A DNA stretch of 10,348 bases from an uncultured Oscillospiraceae bacterium (GTDB taxonomy: Bacteria; Bacillota; Clostridia; Oscillospirales; Oscillospiraceae). Under the pieces are notes generated by a model, which saw only the letters and a program-made list of their open reading frames with translations, was not told the origin of the DNA and did not search any database. Positions 5,583 through 10,348 of this stretch are shown piece by piece (positions within the stretch are counted from its first letter, which is position 1; each line of letters opens with the position of its first letter). Location: the NCBI GenBank assembly GCA_900756495.1, contig CAAEKI010000037.1:1-10348 (forward strand), given 5' to 3'. The position numbers were made by a program, and so were the translations under genes.

Positions 5583-8500
5583 TTACAGCATCGCATAGAG
5601 CATCTTCGCTACCTCGCCCCTGGTAATCGGGTTGAGGGGCTGAATCAGGTTGTTATAGCCGTTGACCACACCTTGGCCCACTAAGGAGCGGACGAAGGTG
5701 GCAGACCAATCAGGCACCTGAGCGGCATCGCTGAAGTTGAGTTCCGCCTCGGCGTAACCGCGGGCCTGTGTACGGCCCAGGATGGTCATGGCCTCAGCGC
5801 GGCTGATGGTAGTGCCGGCGCCGCACTTAAGCACCCCATTGTCACTGCTGCCTTTGAGGATTCCGAGGCTGTACATGGCCTTAACTTCACCCAGGCACCA
5901 GCTGGGAATCTCCGCTGCATCGGCAAAGGGCAGTTCTATCGATGCATAGGCATCTAAATCCAAATTCATCCAGCGTGCCACCAGGGCAAAGAACTCGCCG
6001 CGGGTAATGTTTTTGCCCGGCTGGAACTCCAGGGTATCCCCTACAGCTACGCCATTGGTAACCCCAGTGTCATAAAGATAATCGGCATAAGTCCCGGCCC
6101 AGTGATCGTCTGTATCGGTAAAAATGGGATCCCGCGCCACGGTGGGGGATTGATCCACTGAACCGCGGGCCAGGTTGCCACTGGCATCTACTGCCGTAAT
6201 CGTAATGCGGTGGCTCTGGCTGTCGGCAGCGGGAATCTCGGCTGTAAGGGTTCCCGTCTCCTGGTTCCAGTTAAAATTCAGCGCAGTGCCATCCCGGCTG
6301 AGCACGACACTCTCCTTGGCAATGGAGCGATCCACATTATCGGTAACCACAGCGGTCACTGTGCTCCCCTCCAGCTTTACGGTAACAGTCGGCGGGGTGG
6401 TGTCGCTGAGCTGCTCGTTAGAAGTGGTTAAATGGTCCAGCCAGATGGTTCCGGAAGATTTACCTTCCACTCCGCCGTAGATCAGCTGGAAGGAACGGAT
6501 TGCAGATGCATTTTCCGGAAGCGCGGCGGTTACATGTTTCCAACCGGTAAAATCCAGAGCTGTAAGAAGCACGTCGCTTGCCGCACCGGTCTGGTCTGCC
6601 ACCGTAGCGGTCAGACTGTTGCCCGATCCATCCCCGTATACCCACAGGCTCAGATAGCGCTCACCCGCAGGAATGGCCAGTGTGGAAACCAACCCGGCGG
6701 TTCCACTGGCGGCGGCGTCATAGACCACCTGAACACTCTGTCTGCCATAGCGCACGTAGTCCAGCCGGGTCTCAGCCGTGGCGACAGCAGCTGCAGTGGA
6801 GGTAATAGAGGTAAAGTTGCCCTCAAAGGTCTCCAGTGCCATGACATGGCCCGCTACATTCACCGGTACAGCGACAGCAGTTCCCCCTGCGCTCACGGTC
6901 AAGGTGCCAGAGGCTGTTTTATCGGCGGCGGTAAAGACTCCATTGGCATCCACTGTCCCAACCTCCGGATCTACTGTCCAGACATAGGCATTGTCGCTGC
7001 TGGTCAATGCAAGTTTTTTGTAAGTGGCAGTGGCTTTCAGGTCAATCTGTTCGCCCGGTTCAGCCGAAAGGGCGGTAATTGCCGCACCGGTCGTCTGATC
7101 GGTGATGGCAATCGAATCCGGTGTTTTGACCACGGTGATATCAGCAGTGCCGGACGCTCCTCCGGTTCCTGCCACCACCTGAGTAGTTCCGCTCTCACTG
7201 CCGGCAGTGAAGAGGCCGTCCATCGTTACCAGCCCATCTCCATTGCGAATGGAATATGTGAGCTCTCCGCTGTAATCCATGGCATAATAGGCGCTGTCTA
7301 CCGCCTTTGCCGACATCTGAATCGTTGAACCGGCCAGCACCATGGCGTCGGCAGGATTGAGAAGAAAGTGACTCAGCTCACCGGTGGGCTGGAGTTGTGT
7401 GGTAAGAAAAATTGCTGTGCTGTTCGCACGCTGCGCCCCATCGGAGGGCTTATTGATAACCTGCATAACAGTTCCATCGGGATAAGTGGCCCCGGCAGTT
7501 GTCGAGCCTCCGCCGTCCAGACAGATTGCCTCCACACAGCCCAGTTCCACCAAGCGCATGGCAACTTGAGTCAAAGTGGCTCCTACACTGTAGCCGGCCT
7601 GTTTTCCGTCAATTGTATAAAAAATCACCGATCCGTCAGCCTTGATTCCAACCGCTGTACGGGCCGTTCGCTCACTCCAGGCACTGGCGCTCCCGGAGGG
7701 CGCTGAGAGAACTGTTCCGTTGGAGACCAGGTGGTACAGTCCGCCCAATGCCTGCTCCGCTTCCGCCCAACGGCTGTCTGCGGCGGTCACATCAATATCC
7801 ACTGTATCCCCCGGCTGGAGTGCGCGGAGCGCAGCTACCAAGGCAGCATCGCTCTCAGCGTTGATAGTCAGCACCATTTTCCCGGCAGGGATGGGGATAC
7901 TGCCTGTAGACTCCAGCACCTGATCCACAGTACAGGTCACCCGCCCTCCTATCTTCAGCTGGGCCGACTGAACCTGAGCCCCTTTCACCTCATCCACAAC
8001 GGTACCGCTGCCTGTGGTGATCTCCTCGGTCAGATCGGCGGAGTCGGCCGCATCTTCCGGCTCCATACCAGGTCCGCTCTCACTGGCAGCGTCCGGCATG
8101 TCGGTCACGTCCAAATCTACATTCACAGTCTGTCCCACATTATCCAGGACAGGAGTGAGGATCACATCCACGCCGGGGCTGGTATTCTGGGTCGTTGCGT
8201 GAAAGTCTTCCGTGAGCAGATAATACCCGCGCTCTGTCCCCCGGACCTTGTTGATGCTGCCGTTTACAGCAAAGGTCTGCCCCCGGAAGGTGGCCGTCAC
8301 GGCAATATTGGGCTGGCCAATAAAAGCCGTTCCATCCTCGCGAAATCCAATCGCATAGTTAAAAGGCGAGGCAGAGCGGATGACCCCATCGGTGACCACC
8401 AGGCCCACTGGGGTACCGGTGGCCATAACATAATAGTCGCCGTTAACACCAGCTACAACCCGCTTCCCTTGAGCCTCCAGAGTTTCAGCCATGGACGTCA

Positions 8501-8765
8501 GGGTAGCCCGTGAGAGCACCTTATCCCCATAAGCGACCGTAGGGCTTACATTCAGGCTGGGGCTATAAGTAAAATACCGCTCGGTGCGCAGATCTGAATA
8601 TGTATCGCTCCAAAAAATCTGTTTGGTAAGGCCTGTCCCCTGAGATAACTCCATCGTTCCGTTGTGGATTTCATGCCCCAATGCCTCTGATGCATGGGCC
8701 GCAGGTCCTGCCGCTAAAAGCAGGGCCAAGCCTATCGCCAGGCACCGCCGCTTGAGATGCTTCAT
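5583..8765 (-). CDS. Secreted SLH-anchored phosphodiester glycosidase (NAGPA family) with Ig-like modules
   Basis: A 1060-residue surface protein. Residues 1-25 are a signal peptide (cleavage after AHA). The NAGPA catalytic region spans about 60-456: VNGDYYVMATGTPVGLVV (107-124), RTAVGIKADGS (369-379) and the hallmark LDGGGSTT (416-423). This family includes the human uncovering enzyme, which cleaves GlcNAc-1-phosphodiesters; bacterial members are thought to act on glycan phosphodiesters, and the substrate here is unknown. An acidic Asp/Glu/Ser-rich insert lies at about 222-260. Two Big-type Ig-like domains follow (about 466-546, 549-638), then a beta-rich carbohydrate-binding-like module (about 641-783), another Ig-like domain (about 790-870), and three SLH repeats (about 881-934, 946-997, 1010-1060) with TRGE, SRAE and TRGE motifs, which bind secondary cell-wall polymer. 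GGGAGG precedes the ATG by about 5 nt. It has its own promoter and is monocistronic between that and the bidirectional terminator. Confidence 0.92.
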   Translation of the reverse strand: MKHLKRRCLAIGLALLLAAGPAAHASEALGHEIHNGTMELSQGTGLTKQIFWSDTYSDLRTERYFTYSPSLNVSPTVAYGDKVLSRATLTSMAETLEAQGKRVVAGVNGDYYVMATGTPVGLVVTDGVIRSASPFNYAIGFREDGTAFIGQPNIAVTATFRGQTFAVNGSINKVRGTERGYYLLTEDFHATTQNTSPGVDVILTPVLDNVGQTVNVDLDVTDMPDAASESGPGMEPEDAADSADLTEEITTGSGTVVDEVKGAQVQSAQLKIGGRVTCTVDQVLESTGSIPIPAGKMVLTINAESDAALVAALRALQPGDTVDIDVTAADSRWAEAEQALGGLYHLVSNGTVLSAPSGSASAWSERTARTAVGIKADGSVIFYTIDGKQAGYSVGATLTQVAMRLVELGCVEAICLDGGGSTTAGATYPDGTVMQVINKPSDGAQRANSTAIFLTTQLQPTGELSHFLLNPADAMVLAGSTIQMSAKAVDSAYYAMDYSGELTYSIRNGDGLVTMDGLFTAGSESGTTQVVAGTGGASGTADITVVKTPDSIAITDQTTGAAITALSAEPGEQIDLKATATYKKLALTSSDNAYVWTVDPEVGTVDANGVFTAADKTASGTLTVSAGGTAVAVPVNVAGHVMALETFEGNFTSITSTAAAVATAETRLDYVRYGRQSVQVVYDAAASGTAGLVSTLAIPAGERYLSLWVYGDGSGNSLTATVADQTGAASDVLLTALDFTGWKHVTAALPENASAIRSFQLIYGGVEGKSSGTIWLDHLTTSNEQLSDTTPPTVTVKLEGSTVTAVVTDNVDRSIAKESVVLSRDGTALNFNWNQETGTLTAEIPAADSQSHRITITAVDASGNLARGSVDQSPTVARDPIFTDTDDHWAGTYADYLYDTGVTNGVAVGDTLEFQPGKNITRGEFFALVARWMNLDLDAYASIELPFADAAEIPSWCLGEVKAMYSLGILKGSSDNGVLKCGAGTTISRAEAMTILGRTQARGYAEAELNFSDAAQVPDWSATFVRSLVGQGVVNGYNNLIQPLNPITRGEVAKMLYAML

Positions 8766-8811
8766 AGTTTCCTCCCGTAATCAATTGCTCCGCTGTTGCG
8801 ATTCTTGAGCT

Positions 8812-8840
8812 ATGTTAACATAAATCTCACCTGTTGTAAA
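8812..8840 (-). promoter_or_regulatory. Promoter of the SLH glycosidase gene
   Basis: On the minus strand TTTACA (8835-8840) and TAACAT (8812-8817) are separated by 17 nt; the -35 matches the consensus at 5/6 and the -10 at 4/6. The expected start is about 40 nt upstream of the ATG at 8765. Just upstream, ACGAAAC and GTTTCCGT (8850-8871) form an imperfect inverted repeat that could be an operator or part of a weak hemW terminator. Confidence 0.6.
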
Positions 8841-8901
8841 CAGAAACCCACGGAAACGGCATCTGTTTCGTATGGCAAATTCCGACGCACGCTTATATCA
8901 G

Positions 8902-10110
8902 TCACTTGAGCGCCTTGCTGCCTGCCGCCTCCTGCCTCAACCGGGGCAGCGTAGTGGAGAGGGTGGCCGCCTCTTGGATCTCCAAAAGTTCTCCAATCAG
9001 CTGATTGGACAGTAAAAAACCCTGGGGGGTGAGATGCCACCGGCGGTCATGCCGGGCCGCCCACCCCCGGTGCTCATACTCAGCGAGCTTCTGCTCAATG
9101 GGATCAAAATTCATAAAATACTCACGCCGATACTCCCACTCCTCAATGCCTCTTGTCGTACGCAGGCGGAGCATCAGGTACTCACTTCCCCGCTCTCGCT
9201 GGGGGATCAGCTCGGACTCGTCCACGACAGAGCCTCCCTCTAGTACCCGGCTGATATAGAGATTCAAATCCCGCAGAAAAGAGTAGCGCCGCCCGCCAAA
9301 ATCTGAGTGGGCGCCCGGTCCGAATCCAATGTAGGGACGACCCATCCAATATTTCAGATTATGCCTGGACTGAAATCCGGAACGCGCAAAATTTGAAATT
9401 TCATACTGCAGATATCCGGCCTTGGCCAACCGCTCCACAGTCCAGAGATACATATCCGCTTGGGTGTCGTCGTCAGGCAGCTGTTCACCTCGAATTACTC
9501 TCTGGTCCAGCGGAGTTCCCGACTCCACCTTCAACCCATAGCAGGACAGATGCTCAGGGTTAAGTGCAAGGACCCGTTCTATCGTATTTTGCCAACTCTC
9601 CATACTCTGACCGGGAAGGCCATAGATAAGGTCCAGGTTGAGATTCTTTATCTTGGATTCCCGCACTGCCGCCACGGCAATCTCTGCCTGTGCAAACGTA
9701 TGGAGCCTGTGAAGCGAGGCCAATTCCGCGTCGCAGGCCGACTGAACCCCCAGCGAAATCCTGTTGACTCCGCTGCGCCGCAGGGACAGCAGCCGCCTTT
9801 TATCCACGCTGTCTGGATTGCACTCAATGGTGACCTCCGCCTCACGCGACATATCAAAGCGCTTAAAAATTTCTCCCAGCAACTTGTGCAGTCGTTTCTC
9901 TCCAAAAATGCTGGGTGTGCCTCCTCCCAAGTAAACCGTGTCCACCTGATATTGTTTGGTCAGAGGTGCCGTCTCCCGGATATGAGTTAAAAGGGCTTTT
10001 AGATAGTCATCCATTCTGTCTTCTTTTCCCGCAAGGGAATAGAAATCGCAGTAGTCACACTTACTGCGGCAGAATGGGATATGAATATAAATGCCCAGCT
10101 TATCTGCCAT
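8902..10110 (-). CDS. hemW: HemW, radical SAM heme chaperone (HemN-like)
   Basis: A complete 402-residue cytoplasmic radical SAM protein. The [4Fe-4S]-SAM motif is C14-RSK-C18-DY-C21 followed by DF, so the fourth Cys of true coproporphyrinogen dehydrogenase (CxxxCxxCxC) is Phe23; this is the mark of HemW. Other conserved blocks are GGGTPS (62-67, SAM binding), ECNPDS (96-101), SLGVQS (119-124), DLIYGLPGQ (160-168), the HemW signature RHNLKYW (249-255) with GFGPGAHS (262-269), and a C-terminal winged-helix domain (about 310-378). HemW in other bacteria binds heme and delivers it to target proteins; it does not make protoporphyrin. In an anaerobe without visible heme genes its client is unclear. 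AGAGGTG lies 7 nt upstream of the ATG, and a good promoter lies further up. Older databases often mislabel it oxygen-independent coproporphyrinogen III oxidase. Confidence 0.95.
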   Translation of the reverse strand: MADKLGIYIHIPFCRSKCDYCDFYSLAGKEDRMDDYLKALLTHIRETAPLTKQYQVDTVYLGGGTPSIFGEKRLHKLLGEIFKRFDMSREAEVTIECNPDSVDKRRLLSLRRSGVNRISLGVQSACDAELASLHRLHTFAQAEIAVAAVRESKIKNLNLDLIYGLPGQSMESWQNTIERVLALNPEHLSCYGLKVESGTPLDQRVIRGEQLPDDDTQADMYLWTVERLAKAGYLQYEISNFARSGFQSRHNLKYWMGRPYIGFGPGAHSDFGGRRYSFLRDLNLYISRVLEGGSVVDESELIPQRERGSEYLMLRLRTTRGIEEWEYRREYFMNFDPIEQKLAEYEHRGWAARHDRRWHLTPQGFLLSNQLIGELLEIQEAATLSTTLPRLRQEAAGSKALK

Positions 10111-10162
10111 AGCGGTGCACCTCTCTCTAAAAACACGTTCTGTATTTTGAGCAATTTTTTAT

Positions 10163-10191
10163 ATTATACCTCACAGCCCTCTATTTGAAAA
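10163..10191 (-). promoter_or_regulatory. Promoter of hemW
   Basis: On the minus strand a perfect TATAAT (10163-10168) lies 17 nt after TTTTCA (10186-10191, 4/6 match to TTGACA). The predicted start is about 45 nt before the hemW ATG at 10110. The -10 is followed by an A/T-rich discriminator. Confidence 0.65.
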
Positions 10192-10249
10192 TAGCGCGTC
10201 CCCATTGTTCTCAAAAAGTTTATGCCTAAAAACTCTGTGCTTTAGGTCC

Positions 10250-10348
10250 ATGTCTACCAAATGTCTACCAAAAACCGGGGCGAAAAGCCTGCAATTGCAG
10301 GGGTTTTCGGGCCCGCCTCATATAAAATGTCTACCAAAAGTCTACCAG
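10250..10348 (+). repeat. Two pairs of 11-bp-phased direct repeats (TGTCTACCAAA) around a hairpin
   Basis: TGTCTACCAAA occurs at 10251-10261, 10262-10272 and 10328-10338; a fourth copy at 10339-10348 is AGTCTACCAG, cut by the window edge. Copies within each pair are spaced 11 bp, and the two pairs are offset by exactly 77 bp (7 x 11), so all four lie on the same helical face. The pairs flank the hairpin at 10276-10315. More copies may lie to the right. The pattern resembles integrase arm-type or iteron-like protein binding sites; this is an inference. Confidence 0.8.
10276..10315. other. Long imperfect hairpin between the direct-repeat pairs
   Basis: The left arm is CGGG, CGAAAA, CCTGC; the loop is AATT; the right arm is GCAGG, TTTTCG, CCCG. 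Each of the two junctions has one unpaired G on the left and two on the right. The core CCTGCAATTGCAGG (10288-10301) is a perfect 14-bp palindrome. The stem is long and GC-rich at both ends but lacks a terminal T-tract, so it is not a textbook terminator. Confidence 0.7.

Noticed and set aside
6432..8513. Several plus-strand open frames (including 260- and 298-codon ones) opposite the SLH glycosidase
   Set aside because: They mirror the GC-rich codon pattern of the real minus-strand gene, lack ribosome sites, and show no domain. The minus-strand protein has a continuous, fully explained architecture.
10225..10246. CCTAAA ... TTTAGG small hairpin upstream of hemW
   Set aside because: Only 6 bp with a 10-nt loop and no T-tract; such a match is expected by chance.
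10254..10346. Minus-strand frame open for 30 codons through the repeat/hairpin cluster, ending at TAG
   Set aside because: The translated repetition (LVDI at both ends) simply reflects the DNA direct repeats, there is no start or ribosome site in view, and the region has strong DNA-level symmetry. It could still be the tail of a gene to the right, but nothing supports that.

Overview
The window looks like chromosomal DNA from an anaerobic, low-to-mid GC Gram-positive bacterium of the Clostridia, most likely a gut Oscillospiraceae-type organism (Flavonifractor/Pseudoflavonifractor-like). This is an inference. It rests on strong AGGAGG-type ribosome binding sites, an S-layer-homology (SLH) protein, a GerMN lipoprotein, a ComEA-like helix-hairpin-helix protein, a penicillin-binding D-Ala-D-Ala carboxypeptidase and HemW in GC-rich codon usage. 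The genus cannot be fixed from the sequence alone.

Left part (1-3023, minus strand, read right to left): a short membrane-anchored helix-hairpin-helix protein, an OmpR-family response regulator, its HAMP-containing sensor kinase, and a GerMN-domain lipoprotein that runs off the left edge. The kinase stop and lipoprotein start overlap in an ATGA, so the last three genes are probably one operon. The order regulator-kinase-GerMN lipoprotein matches the actinobacterial mtrA-mtrB-lpqB arrangement. Divergently, from a promoter at about 3045-3073, runs an S11 D-alanyl-D-alanine carboxypeptidase (3139-4536, plus) with an extracytoplasmic catalytic domain, a C-terminal membrane segment and an unusual arginine-rich tail.

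Middle (4537-5582): an accessory island. It holds a 47-codon remnant of the C-terminus of a large serine recombinase (minus strand), an AT-rich GNAT acetyltransferase gene whose composition differs from its neighbours, an AT-rich intergenic stretch with small palindromes, and a strong bidirectional terminator (5442-5483). This looks like the scar of a decayed mobile element that left a cargo gene behind.

Right part (5583-10110, minus): a 1060-residue secreted, surface-anchored phosphodiester glycosidase (NAGPA family) with Ig-like and carbohydrate-binding-like modules and three SLH repeats, preceded by its own promoter; then hemW, also with its own promoter. At the far right edge (10250-10348) two pairs of 11-bp-phased direct repeats flank a long imperfect hairpin. 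This non-coding structure could be integrase arm-type sites, a mobile-element border or a dispersed repeat.

Taken together, much of the window concerns the cell envelope: envelope sensing (two-component system plus lipoprotein), peptidoglycan trimming (carboxypeptidase) and a surface glycan-active enzyme. No complete new defence or biosynthetic system is visible. The points most worth following up are the MtrAB-LpqB-like operon, the recombinase scar and the phased repeat/hairpin cluster.
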